A DNA stretch of 23,302 nt from contig USLX01000019.1 of assembly GCA_900555665.1 (NCBI GenBank), positions 1 through 23,302 of the forward strand. Reading direction: 5' to 3'. Positions 14,093 through 22,472 of the stretch are shown piece after piece. Positions within the stretch are counted from its first letter, which is position 1; each line of letters opens with the position of its first letter. The stretch is from an uncultured Eubacteriales bacterium (GTDB lineage Bacteria > Bacillota > Clostridia > Oscillospirales > Oscillospiraceae). Both the position numbers and the translations under genes were made by a program. The notes under the pieces were generated by a model, which was given only the letters and a program-made list of their open reading frames with translations, ran no database searches and had not been told where the DNA came from.

Positions 14093-15490
14093 ATGAACGA
14101 ACAAACCACACAGCGTCCATACCGAAAATCCATCACGCAGCAAATGCGTATCTGGTTTTTGTTGCTTGCCCTCCTCCCGGCCATCACGTTCGAGGTTATC
14201 ACCGCCGCAATCCTGATCAAGGCGCAGCGCTCGGAGGTCGTGCGAAGTACAGAAGTCGAGGTTGAGTCTGTGCTGCGGCAGATGGAGAGCATTTTTGTCT
14301 GTGCCAAAAACACCTGCGCCAGCCTGCAGGACAACGCCGTCTTCCAGCAACGCATGCGCAACGCCTATTCCTCCGATCAAGTGCGCTTTTCTGAGGAGCT
14401 CGAGGCCAATTTCGACCTGGAGACCATCGTCAGCAGCCAGGATTTCATCTACGGCATCTATCTGCTCGGGACAAACGGCTTCCTCTGCAAGTCGAACACC
14501 GCCGCCTTCCGCTACCGCAGCTTCAGCAGCATGCGCTGGTTCACGCAGACGCTGCGCGCCCAGCAGGATCGCTGGTATGGCGTGAGGGACAAGAGCTACG
14601 TCGTCGAAAGCGCGCGCCGCCAGGTGCTCACCTACTGCACGCCCTATTTTGACCACGCCACCGGTCAGCCAAACGGTGTCATGATCGTGGATATTGACGG
14701 TGCGCAGCTGAAAAACCTTTTCAGCAAAAATGTCACACACGACGGCGTCTTTCTCCTCCTCGACGAAGACTACGACGTCGCCTTCCGCACGGAAGATGCG
14801 CAGATCTCCTCCGAGGATACCGCCTCCATCATCAGCGATATCCGCGCCCACGAGTCCGCGCTCTCCAGCGACAGCTCCGTCCTCATCAGCGGTGGGCGCT
14901 TCCTGTCCGTCGCCAAGCGCACGCCGGTAAACAACTGGCTCCTGGTCGGCAGCATCCCCACAAACTATCTAAACCGCACCCTGCAGCCGCTTTTGTTTAC
15001 GATCGCCTTAATGACGCTGGCCATCGCCGCCATCTCCATCCTCGGCGCGACCTACTATTCCCGCCGCTTCACCCAGCCGATCCTGACCCTTCAGGAAGCC
15101 ATGAGGGCTGTGGAAGAAGGCGATCTCAGCATCAGCCTGATGCCCTCCGGTGAAAACGAGATTGCCCAGCTCACCAACAGCTTCAACCACATGGTCATAC
15201 AGATGCAGGAACTGGTGAACTCAATCTATGAGAGTCAGTCCCTGCTCCGCCGGCAGGAATTCCAGGCGCTCCAGGCGCAGATCAACCCGCATTTTCTCTA
15301 TAACTCCCTCGATTCCACCGTCTGGCTGCTCCGCCTCGGCCGCAGCGACGATGCCATCGTGATGCTGCAAAATCTCACCACGCTCTTCCGCATCGCACTC
15401 AGCAAGGGGCGCGAGATTATCCTGATCCAGGCGGAATTGCAGCATCTGCAGAGCTACATCACCATCCAGAGCATTCGCTACAGTAAATAA
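14093..15490 (+). CDS. YesM-type sensor histidine kinase, truncated by an in-frame stop
   Basis: A 465-residue N-terminal part of a YesM/LytS-like kinase. A membrane segment lies at about 19-42, an extracellular sensing (Cache-like) region up to about 295, a second membrane segment at about 298-322, a HAMP region (FTQPILTLQEAMRAVEEGDLS) and the His_kinase domain with the phospho-accepting H400 in QINPHFLYN. The reading frame stops at TAA (15488-15490) after IQSIRYSK, just where family members continue into the ATP-binding domain. That domain follows in the same frame (15491-15937). Without it the product cannot bind ATP. It begins nine bases after the binding-protein stop and would have signalled to the response regulator downstream. 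Confidence 0.85.
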   Translation: MNEQTTQRPYRKSITQQMRIWFLLLALLPAITFEVITAAILIKAQRSEVVRSTEVEVESVLRQMESIFVCAKNTCASLQDNAVFQQRMRNAYSSDQVRFSEELEANFDLETIVSSQDFIYGIYLLGTNGFLCKSNTAAFRYRSFSSMRWFTQTLRAQQDRWYGVRDKSYVVESARRQVLTYCTPYFDHATGQPNGVMIVDIDGAQLKNLFSKNVTHDGVFLLLDEDYDVAFRTEDAQISSEDTASIISDIRAHESALSSDSSVLISGGRFLSVAKRTPVNNWLLVGSIPTNYLNRTLQPLLFTIALMTLAIAAISILGATYYSRRFTQPILTLQEAMRAVEEGDLSISLMPSGENEIAQLTNSFNHMVIQMQELVNSIYESQSLLRRQEFQALQAQINPHFLYNSLDSTVWLLRLGRSDDAIVMLQNLTTLFRIALSKGREIILIQAELQHLQSYITIQSIRYSK

Positions 15491-15937
15491 TTCAGCGCGG
15501 AGATTCATTGCCCGGAGGCGCTGAAAAACTATCTGACGCCCAAGCTCGTCCTCCAGCCGCTGGTGGAAAACGCGATCTACCACGGCATCTCCGTAGAAAA
15601 GCCCAACATCCATATCCGCGTCGTGATCGCCGAAGAGGGCGGCAATATCCGCTTCACTGTACAGGACAACGGCACCGGCATGTCCGAAGAGGAGCTTGCA
15701 CGGCTGCGGGCGAGCGTAAACACCAAGCCGGAGCGCGCCGATCTCAACGAGACGCGCGGCGGCTATGGCCTGCACAACATCAACGAACGGATCAAGATCT
15801 ACTATGGCCCGGACTATGGCCTCACAATCGACTCCGAAGCCGGCGTCGGTACCATGGTGAGCCTTGTGATCCCCAAACGGAGCGGCACACAGGCACAGCC
15901 AAACAATCAATTGAAAAAGGAGAGCGGAAATGTATAA
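15491..15937 (+). pseudogene. Separated HATPase_c domain of the interrupted sensor kinase
   Basis: This is the direct in-frame continuation of the kinase after the TAA. It reads FSAEIHCPEALKNYL, then LVLQPLVENAIYHGI (N box), QDNGTGMS (G1 box) and RGGYGLHNINERI (G2 box), and ends with MVSLVIPKRSG before a stop that overlaps the response regulator start by eight bases. There are no further stops or frameshifts over about 148 codons, indicating a recent change or a sequence error. The first usable start codon is a GTG at 15563, inside the N box, with no ribosome site, so independent translation of a complete domain is unlikely. With the stop read as an amino acid, the whole kinase would be 614 residues. 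Confidence 0.85.
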
Positions 15938-17537
15938 AGCGATACTCTGCGACGACGATGAGATCATTGCACAGGGCCTTTCCGCCCTGATTCCGTGGAA
16001 CACGCTCGATATCTGTCTCTGCGGCACCTACAACGACGGTCTGGCCGCAAAAAAGGCCCTCGACCGCGAGGCGATCGACATTGTCATCAGCGATATCCGA
16101 ATGCCGTTTCTCGACGGCCTGGAGCTCACCCGGCTGGCCAAGGAACAGCGCCCCGAGACCAAAATCATCCTCATCAGCGGCTACGACGATTTCCGCTATG
16201 CGCGCGAGGCATTGAAGCTCGGCGCAAGCGACTACCTGCTCAAACCCATCAACGAGGAGGAGCTCATCGCGCTTTTAAAGCGCACCGTCGAGCAGCTGCA
16301 GGTGCAGAAGCAGCAGGAAAGCATCCTCTCCTACGGCGAAACCAGCAAGCGCGTGGATATGCTCCGCTGCCTGGCCTATGAAGGAAACTCCAGCTTCGTA
16401 AACCGCTTTGGCGAGGCCGCCCTGGGCGAGCTCGAGGGGCGGCAGTGCGTGGCAGTGGTCAGCCTCATCGACGAATACGAGAACTTCGCGCAGCGGTATA
16501 ACCGCGACGAGATTCAGGACATTGACCAGGACTTCCGCCGCTGCGTGGAAAATCCAGAGTTCCCGCTGACGGTGATTGAAAAATTCGGTGGCAACATTGT
16601 CAGCATCCTGCAAGCCTCCAGCGCAGCCGGCGTGCTGCACGCACGGCAGCAATACTGCGACCGGCTGCATGTCGCCTTCCGGACGCTCTATCCCGCGCTG
16701 AGCGTCACCATCGCCGCCAGCGCCGCACACCCCTGCGCCGAGCTGCAAACCGCTTTCACCGAGATGTCACAGGCCATCAAAGAGCGGTTTGTCCGCCCCG
16801 CCGGATCGGACATCTTCTATGAGAGCATCGATCTGAACGTGAACGCGCAGAAAAATTCACTCGATAACGTTGCCATCGTCAACGCCATCATCAGCGCCAT
16901 CCGCCTCGGCGACCGCGTGGAGTGTGAGCGCGAGATCGCGCTGCTCCAGCAAAAGCTCTCGCTCATCGGCGCGGAGTCCATCATGCTGATGCGGCTTCTG
17001 GTTGGAAATATCTTCCTCAGCGTGATCAAGGATCTGCAGCAATACGGCATCAATCTGCGCGAAATGGGCATCGACTATGTTCAGGAATATCAAAACACTT
17101 CCTCACAGCAGACGCTCGACGCGGCAATGAAGGAGATGCTCGGCTGCATCATGCGCATCATCGACGCCGTGGAGCGCAACCGGCAAAAGAGCAATACGAA
17201 GGCCATCGCGCAGGCCTGCGAGTATATCGAGGCACATTATACGGACCACATGCTCGTCATCGACGAGGTCGCCGAGCATGTCCACTTCAGTCCCAGCTAT
17301 TTCAGCGTCATCTTCAAGCGCGAAACCGGACAGTCCTTCACAGATTACCTCATCAAGCTGCGCATCCGGAAATCGCAGGATCTCATGCTCTACTCCGACC
17401 TCAAGATCCACCAGATTGCCACCGCCGTCGGCTATGACACCGCGGCCTATTACAGCACCGCCTTTAAAAAAGAGACCGGCATGTCGCCGATCGAGTATAA
17501 AAAACAACATCTCCAGGCCGACCGGACGCAAAAATAA
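15930..17537 (+). CDS. YesN-type response regulator with AraC-family DNA-binding domain
   Basis: A 535-residue regulator. Residues 1-120 are a receiver domain with the acidic pair in LCDDDE, phospho-accepting D55 in VISDIRMP, and K105 in YLLKPI. A middle region of roughly 300 residues is typical of the long YesN class. Residues about 423-527 form two AraC helix-turn-helix motifs (VIDEVAEHVHFSPSYFSVIFKRETG and IHQIATAVGYDTAAYYSTAFKKETGMSPIEY). The ATG has AAAGGAGAG upstream and overlaps the end of the kinase frame. It most likely activates the importer and catabolic units; shared motifs upstream of both support this. Unlike the kinase, it shows no sign of decay. Confidence 0.93.
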   Translation: MYKAILCDDDEIIAQGLSALIPWNTLDICLCGTYNDGLAAKKALDREAIDIVISDIRMPFLDGLELTRLAKEQRPETKIILISGYDDFRYAREALKLGASDYLLKPINEEELIALLKRTVEQLQVQKQQESILSYGETSKRVDMLRCLAYEGNSSFVNRFGEAALGELEGRQCVAVVSLIDEYENFAQRYNRDEIQDIDQDFRRCVENPEFPLTVIEKFGGNIVSILQASSAAGVLHARQQYCDRLHVAFRTLYPALSVTIAASAAHPCAELQTAFTEMSQAIKERFVRPAGSDIFYESIDLNVNAQKNSLDNVAIVNAIISAIRLGDRVECEREIALLQQKLSLIGAESIMLMRLLVGNIFLSVIKDLQQYGINLREMGIDYVQEYQNTSSQQTLDAAMKEMLGCIMRIIDAVERNRQKSNTKAIAQACEYIEAHYTDHMLVIDEVAEHVHFSPSYFSVIFKRETGQSFTDYLIKLRIRKSQDLMLYSDLKIHQIATAVGYDTAAYYSTAFKKETGMSPIEYKKQHLQADRTQK

Positions 17538-17586
17538 GCGCCAGCCGGCCCGGCCTCTCTTTCGCGTTTCTCCGGTTTTCCAAAAT

Positions 17587-17632
17587 TTCCTTTCAAAATG
17601 CTTTTTTCGCCATCCAATTATTTTGAAAGGAA
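17587..17632. repeat. 13-bp inverted repeat upstream of the importer
   Basis: TTCCTTTCAAAAT (17587-17599) and ATTTTGAAAGGAA (17620-17632) are perfect inverted repeats with a 20-base spacer. The right arm overlaps the shared 19-base motif. The arms are AT-rich and no U tract follows, so an operator with two inverted half-sites is more likely than a terminator of the upstream regulator gene, although a weak end hairpin cannot be excluded. Confidence 0.6.
17611..17629 (+). promoter_or_regulatory. Shared 19-base motif, candidate operator (importer copy)
   Basis: CATCCAATTATTTTGAAAG differs at two positions from the copy in front of the catabolic promoter (12949-12931, minus strand). It lies upstream of a weak promoter for the importer: TATGCT at 17667-17672, or TATCGT at 17672-17677, the latter in exact register with the catabolic promoter, with a poor -35 hexamer in either case. 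A poor -35 box beside a conserved upstream site fits an activator-dependent promoter. Confidence 0.55.
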
Positions 17633-17727
17633 TGCAATTGAAAATCGATGTACGCGCCCGGCGAAATATGCTATCGTTTTTACAGGCCAATTCCCACGGC
17701 CAAACATTCAAAAACGGAGGATCAACC

Positions 17728-18861
17728 ATGAAAAAGTTCATCGCGCTTTTCCTTGCACTTGTGATGCTGATGGCACTGGCCACCGGCTGTGCATCGAGTT
17801 CCCAACCGTCGAACGACGCGGCATCCAACGACACCGCCGCTTCCAGCTCCGGTGATGCCGAAAAGGACACCACCGCAGACACCACCGCAGACACCGCTGC
17901 GGACGCCGCCCCTGCCGGCGGTTACAAAATCGCGCTCTGCAACAACTCCATGAGCGAAACCTGGCGTGTCCAGATGGTCGCCGAATTCGAGCAGGCCGCC
18001 GAGGCCTACAAGGCTTCCGGTGTCATCTCCGAGTATTATGAAACCAATTCCGACTCCGACGCTTCCAAGCAGATCGCCGACATGGAAGACCTCATCGCCA
18101 AGGGCGTTGACGGCATCCTGATCGCCCCGCAGAACCCGACCGCCCTCAATGATGTCATCAGCGAGGCCATGGACGCCGGAATCAAGGTCGTCGTGTTCAA
18201 CAGCTACGTCGACTCCAGCTTCACCAACTACACCGCCTACGTCAACCAGGACGGCAAGGAATTTGGCAAGATCAACGCGCAGTTCCTCGTCGACGCGCTG
18301 GGCGGCAAGGGCAAGATCATCCTTCTCCAGGGCGTTGCGGGCAACTCCGTCTGCATCGAGCGCTTGGAAGGCGCCAAGAAAGTCTTCGACCAGTATCCCG
18401 ACATTGAGATCGTCGGCGAAGCCAACGGCAACTGGGACTACGCTGACGGCAAGGCCGCTACCGAGGCCCTCCTCTCCGCGAACCCCGAAATCGACGGCGT
18501 GTGGTCGCAGGGCGGTGCCATGACGCAGGGCGCGATCGACGCCTTCGTCGCCGCTGGCCGTCCGCTGGTTCCGATGTCCGGCGAAGCCGGCAACGGCTTC
18601 CTCGCCTCCTGGATCAAGTATCAGGGCGTTGACAAGTTCGACTCCGTCGCGCCTCTGTACGACACCGGCATCGTGGTCGACGCGCTCGACATCCTCGTCC
18701 GTGCCCTCAACGGCGAAACCGTGGAAAAGACCAACATCCTTCCGATGGATTCTATCACTGCCGACACCGTCTCGCAGTACTACCGCGAGGATCTGCCCGA
18801 TTCCTACTGGGCCGGCTCCCGCCTGTCGGATGAAAACCTGAAGAAGCTCTTCGAAAACTAA
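17728..18861 (+). CDS. Sugar ABC transporter substrate-binding lipoprotein
   Basis: A 377-residue ribose/galactose-class binding protein. The signal peptide MKKFIALFLALVMLMALATGC has a lipobox-compatible ATGC with Cys21 as the lipidation site. A flexible Ser/Thr/Asp/Ala-rich linker (residues 22-68) follows, then the Peripla_BP_4-type domain starting GGYKIALCNNSMSETWRVQM, with DGILIAPQNPTALNDVI and VWSQGGAMTQGAIDAF. The ATG has GGAGG seven bases upstream; the frame is open to 17278, but that overlaps the regulator gene. It is followed by a hairpin (18879-18909) and the ATPase and permease genes. It captures the substrate outside the membrane; the ligand is unknown. Confidence 0.93.
   Translation: MKKFIALFLALVMLMALATGCASSSQPSNDAASNDTAASSSGDAEKDTTADTTADTAADAAPAGGYKIALCNNSMSETWRVQMVAEFEQAAEAYKASGVISEYYETNSDSDASKQIADMEDLIAKGVDGILIAPQNPTALNDVISEAMDAGIKVVVFNSYVDSSFTNYTAYVNQDGKEFGKINAQFLVDALGGKGKIILLQGVAGNSVCIERLEGAKKVFDQYPDIEIVGEANGNWDYADGKAATEALLSANPEIDGVWSQGGAMTQGAIDAFVAAGRPLVPMSGEAGNGFLASWIKYQGVDKFDSVAPLYDTGIVVDALDILVRALNGETVEKTNILPMDSITADTVSQYYREDLPDSYWAGSRLSDENLKKLFEN
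17866..17901 (+). repeat. Three 12-base tandem repeats in the lipoprotein linker
   Basis: GACACCACCGCA occurs twice in tandem (17866-17877, 17878-17889), followed by a diverged third unit GACACCGCTGCG (17890-17901). They encode DTTA-DTTA-DTAA in the linker between the lipid anchor and the binding domain. Repeat number may vary between strains by slippage, changing linker length without shifting the frame. Confidence 0.7.
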
Positions 18862-18878
18862 TCGACGAATGTGCGCAG

Positions 18879-18909
18879 GCAGGCCTCTGGCATTTTGCCG
18901 GGGGCCTGC
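18879..18909 (+). ncRNA. Intercistronic stem-loop between binding protein and ATPase genes
   Basis: GCAGGCC (18879-18885) pairs with GGCCTGC (18903-18909), then a U-G wobble and CTGGC/GCCGG close on an ATTTT loop, about 13 pairs. It lies 18 bases after the binding protein stop. The sequence after it is not U-rich. Such hairpins in binding-protein operons typically protect the upstream message and limit downstream transcription, giving excess binding protein over membrane components. The structure is seen; the role is inferred. It is a structural element of the mRNA, not a separate RNA gene. Confidence 0.5.
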
Positions 18910-18968
18910 TTCCATCCGGCGCCACAAACGCGCCGCTGATACTAAGGAACATGGAAGGAGGCCTCCGT

Positions 18969-20474
18969 ATGTCAGAACCCATTCTGAAAATGGAGCACAT
19001 TACGAAACGTTTTGCAGGCATCACCGCGCTGGACGACGTCTGCTTTTCCTGCGAACCCGGAAAAATTCATGTACTCGCCGGCGAAAATGGTGCCGGTAAG
19101 AGCACCATCCTGAAAATTCTCGCCGGCATTTACCCGCCCGATGAGGGCAAAATCATTCTGCGCGGCAAGGAAGTCCAGTTCTCGAACCCCATCGAGGCGC
19201 AAAACGCCGGCATCGCGATGGTCTTCCAGGAACTGACGCAGATCAATGAACTCACCATCTTCGAAAATGTCTTCCTCGGCAAAGAGCCGCACCGCGGCGG
19301 TCTGATCGACCGGCAAAAGCAGATGCAGCTGCTCCAGGAATACATGGACAAATACGATCTGCAGATGAATCCCTCCGCTATCGTCGACCGCCTGAGCGTC
19401 GGCCAGAAGCAGTTGGCCGAAATTCTCAAGGCGCTGGTCAAAAACCCGGATATCATGATCCTCGACGAGCCGACCTCCGCGCTGACCACGGAAGAGGTGC
19501 AGATTCTCTTCCGCATCATGCGCAAGCTGGCCGAAGAAGGCAAGGCCGTCATCTTCATCAGCCACCGCATGGAGGAAGTCTTTGAAATCGGCGACGAAAT
19601 CACGGTCTTCAAGGACGGCCACTTCATTGACTGCTGCCCCGCCGCCTCGCTGACGGTAGAAACGCTGATCAGCAAGATGATCGGCCGGACGCTCAGCGAC
19701 GTCTTCCCTCCCCATTGCGAAGCCTCGGGTGAGCTTTTGCTGAAGGTTTCCGAATACCAGTTGACGGCAAGCTCCAACCCCATCAACTTTGAACTCTACC
19801 GCGGCCAGATCATCGGCATTGCCGGTCTCGCCGGTCACGGCCAGACGGAGCTCATCAACTCCCTCTCCGGCCTCTATCGGATCCATTCTGGCAGTGTCCA
19901 GCTCTCCGGCAAGCCGCTGCGCCTGACAAGCAGCACCCGCGCCGTCCACGCCGGCGTTGCCCTCGTTCCCAGCGACCGCAAGCAGGAAGGCCTGATGCTC
20001 CAGCGCAGCATCCGCGATAACATCGCCATCGGCTCTATCGACCGCCGCAAAAAGCTCGGTCTTTTTGTCGACAAACAGGCCGAGCGCGACCTGGTCGGCC
20101 AGTATCAGGAAAAGCTGCGCATCAAAATGTCCAACCCTGCACAAGCTGTCATGGAGCTCTCCGGCGGCAACCAGCAAAAGGTCGTCCTCGCCAAAGAGCT
20201 GGCCATCAATCCCAGCATCATCCTCTTCGACGAGCCCACCAAGGGCATCGACGTCGGCAGTAAGCGTGAGTTCTATTACATCATGCGCGAACTTGCCGAT
20301 CAGGGTGTCGCTGTCATCATGTACTCCTCCGATCTCATGGAGGTCATCGGCATGAGCGACAAGGTGCTCGTCATGTACGAAAACAATGTCACCGCGCAGC
20401 TTACCGGCGCGGACATTACCGAAGAAAACATCATGCGCAACGCCATGGGCGTTGACAGTGTGAAGGAGGCGTAG
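18969..20474 (+). CDS. Sugar ABC transporter ATP-binding protein (RbsA/MglA type, two ATPase domains)
   Basis: A 501-residue double ATPase, the usual length for RbsA/MglA. The first domain has Walker A GENGAGKST (38-46), Q-loop VFQELTQ, signature LSVGQKQ (142-148) and Walker B IMILDEPTS (162-170). The second has a degenerate P-loop (GLAGHGQTE) and an intact signature LSGGNQQK (397-404) with ILFDEPTKGID; this asymmetry is normal for the class. It powers import through the two permeases that follow. The ATG at 18969 is chosen over an in-frame ATG at 18951 because the ribosome site GGAGG lies between them. That site is part of a 10-base palindrome (18957-18966). The next gene begins four bases after the stop. 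Confidence 0.95.
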   Translation: MSEPILKMEHITKRFAGITALDDVCFSCEPGKIHVLAGENGAGKSTILKILAGIYPPDEGKIILRGKEVQFSNPIEAQNAGIAMVFQELTQINELTIFENVFLGKEPHRGGLIDRQKQMQLLQEYMDKYDLQMNPSAIVDRLSVGQKQLAEILKALVKNPDIMILDEPTSALTTEEVQILFRIMRKLAEEGKAVIFISHRMEEVFEIGDEITVFKDGHFIDCCPAASLTVETLISKMIGRTLSDVFPPHCEASGELLLKVSEYQLTASSNPINFELYRGQIIGIAGLAGHGQTELINSLSGLYRIHSGSVQLSGKPLRLTSSTRAVHAGVALVPSDRKQEGLMLQRSIRDNIAIGSIDRRKKLGLFVDKQAERDLVGQYQEKLRIKMSNPAQAVMELSGGNQQKVVLAKELAINPSIILFDEPTKGIDVGSKREFYYIMRELADQGVAVIMYSSDLMEVIGMSDKVLVMYENNVTAQLTGADITEENIMRNAMGVDSVKEA

Positions 20475-20478
20475 TCGT

Positions 20479-21468
20479 ATGAAGGAAAAATCCACGGTTT
20501 CTGTGCCGCGCCTGCGCGGTGCAGACTACACCTACCGCTATTTTCACCAATGGTTCATCGCCATCTTCACGGTGCTTGCCATCGCGGTGATGTGCTGCGT
20601 GTCTGAAAGCTTCCGCAGCGCCTATAACCTCGGCAACCTGATGAACACCTGTTTCCCCCTGATCCTCGCCGCGCTCGGGCAGTTCATCATCATCCTCACC
20701 TCCGGCATCGACCTGTCCATCGGCAGCGTCCTCACGCTCGGCAACTGCGTGAGCGTCTACTTCATGACCAAGTATCAAACCGGCACCGGCCTGGCCCTCG
20801 CCATCATCATGACGGTTCTCGTCGGCCTGGCCTGCGGCGCGATCAACGGCCTCTTCGTGGCCAAATTCCGCCTGCCGTCCATCATCGTCACCATTGCAAC
20901 CAGCGCGGTCTTCCAGGGCATGGCCCTCGTTGTCATGCCGGAGCCGGGCGGAACCGTCTCTCAGGCGCTTAAAACCGTGCTGAAATGGAAGGCCTTCAAG
21001 CTCATTCCCCTGACGTTCTTCCTGGCGGTGCTCGCCGTGGCCCTGTTGCTGATCCTGACGAACAAGACCTCCTTTGGCCGTTCGCTGCGTGCCATCGGCG
21101 GCAACGAAAGCGCGGCCTACGGAAGCGGTATCCGTGTGGAGCGTACCAAATTCCTGGCCTATGTGCTTGCAGGGCTTCTCGCGGCGCTCAGCGGTCTCTA
21201 TCTCTCCGCCCGTACCAGCACCGGCGACCCCAACATTGGCAACAACTACACGATCTACTCCATCAGCGCCACCGTCGTCGGCGGCACAATGATGAGCGGC
21301 GCAGTCGGCCAGTCCTATGGCACGGCATTCGGTGCAGTCATCATCTTCCTGGTCAATAATGTGCTGAATATGCTCGACGTGAGCGCCTATTATCAGTACA
21401 TGGTGCAGGGCGCCGTGCTCGTCTTCGCGCTGATTGTCGGCAGCTTTGAAAGCCGCCGGAAAAACTGA
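20479..21468 (+). CDS. Sugar ABC transporter permease (RbsC type)
   Basis: A 329-residue integral membrane protein of the branched-chain/ribose permease class. The family segment LTSGIDLSIGSVLTLGN lies near residue 75, and the GTMMSGAVGQSYGTAFGAVIIF stretch near residue 270. About eight to ten hydrophobic helices are visible. GGAGG lies about nine bases before the ATG, inside the end of the ATPase gene. With the next gene it probably forms a heterodimeric channel, since two different permeases follow a single ATPase gene. Confidence 0.94.
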   Translation: MKEKSTVSVPRLRGADYTYRYFHQWFIAIFTVLAIAVMCCVSESFRSAYNLGNLMNTCFPLILAALGQFIIILTSGIDLSIGSVLTLGNCVSVYFMTKYQTGTGLALAIIMTVLVGLACGAINGLFVAKFRLPSIIVTIATSAVFQGMALVVMPEPGGTVSQALKTVLKWKAFKLIPLTFFLAVLAVALLLILTNKTSFGRSLRAIGGNESAAYGSGIRVERTKFLAYVLAGLLAALSGLYLSARTSTGDPNIGNNYTIYSISATVVGGTMMSGAVGQSYGTAFGAVIIFLVNNVLNMLDVSAYYQYMVQGAVLVFALIVGSFESRRKN

Positions 21469-21485
21469 GAGGAGGAGCGCGCACT

Positions 21486-22457
21486 ATGACAAACGCAAAA
21501 CCGAAGACCAATATTCTCCGCAGTCTGAAAGTAAACTTCAACCAATATGCCGTCTATCTCTTCCTGGTCCTGATTCTGCTGCTTGCACAGCTCTATTCCC
21601 CGACCTATCTGCAGCTGACGCACATGATGGGCGTGCTTCGTCTGGCCTCGTTCATGGGCATGGCTGCCATCGGCCAGACCATCGCGATCCTCTCCGGCGG
21701 CATTGACCTGTCCATCCCCTACACGATCTCCTTCGCCTACATCCTGGCCGCGCAGTATATGGACTCCTCCGACGCCAATATCCCCGTTGCGATCCTGGTC
21801 TGCCTGATCCTCGGCGTGATCATCGGCACAATCAACGGCCTGGGCGTCTGCCTGCTGAAGATTCAGCCGTTTATCATGACCCTCGGCGTTGGCACCATCG
21901 TACGCGGCACCTACATGATCTGGACGAAGGGCGCACCGAAGGGCTATACCGCGCCGCTCATCATGACCATCGCCAACGGGAGCGTCGGCCCTGTCCCCTA
22001 CATCGTCATCGTCTGGGCCATCCTCGCAATTCTGGCCGTGGTGCTCCTGCAATGTACACCGTACGGCAAAAAGGTCTATGCCGTCGGCAGCAACCCCAAG
22101 GCCGCGCAGTTCTCCGGCATCAATGTCAAATCCGTTCAATTCAGCGTCTACATCCTCTCGGCGGTTGTGGCCTGCATCGCGGGCTTCTTCCTGATCGGCT
22201 TTACCAAGGAGAGCTACATCGACGCCGGCATGAGTTATGACACGGCGGTGGTCGCAGCCGTCATCATCGGCGGCACGTCCATCCGTGGCGGCAAGGGTGG
22301 CTATATCGGCTCCGCCGCCGGCTCGATCATCATGATCGTCTTTACCGATTTCCTGCAGATTATCCGTATGTCGGCAGGTCTGCGTCAGGTCGGGCAGGGC
22401 CTTTTGATCCTGCTTCTCATTCTGATGTACGCCCGTGAGAGCAAGGTTCGCGTGTAA
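21486..22457 (+). CDS. Sugar ABC transporter permease (second RbsC-type subunit)
   Basis: A 323-residue multi-spanning permease paralogous to the preceding one. It has ILSGGIDLSIPYTISFAYI near residue 75, GVCLLKIQPFIMTLGVGTIVRG, and VVAAVIIGGTSIRGGKGGYIGSAAGSIIMIVF near residue 260, all typical of the family. GAGGAGG lies about ten bases before the ATG, and 17 bases separate it from the first permease. Paired, non-identical permeases occur in several sugar importers of this class in Firmicutes and suggest a heterodimer. The substrate is not predictable from the permease. Confidence 0.94.
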   Translation: MTNAKPKTNILRSLKVNFNQYAVYLFLVLILLLAQLYSPTYLQLTHMMGVLRLASFMGMAAIGQTIAILSGGIDLSIPYTISFAYILAAQYMDSSDANIPVAILVCLILGVIIGTINGLGVCLLKIQPFIMTLGVGTIVRGTYMIWTKGAPKGYTAPLIMTIANGSVGPVPYIVIVWAILAILAVVLLQCTPYGKKVYAVGSNPKAAQFSGINVKSVQFSVYILSAVVACIAGFFLIGFTKESYIDAGMSYDTAVVAAVIIGGTSIRGGKGGYIGSAAGSIIMIVFTDFLQIIRMSAGLRQVGQGLLILLLILMYARESKVRV

Positions 22458-22472
22458 AGGAGAACAAATCCA

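Noticed and set aside
12908..14851. Long minus-strand open frame (647 codons) opposite the sensor genes and across the divergent promoter
   Set aside because: Antisense to the binding-protein and kinase genes, no recognisable domain, and it would read through both promoters; best explained by GC-rich codon bias.
15488..15490. Programmed stop-codon readthrough or recoding of the TAA in the kinase
   Set aside because: TAA is the least recoded stop, the context is not a known readthrough signal, and no recoding structure was seen next to it; a mutation or sequence error is simpler.
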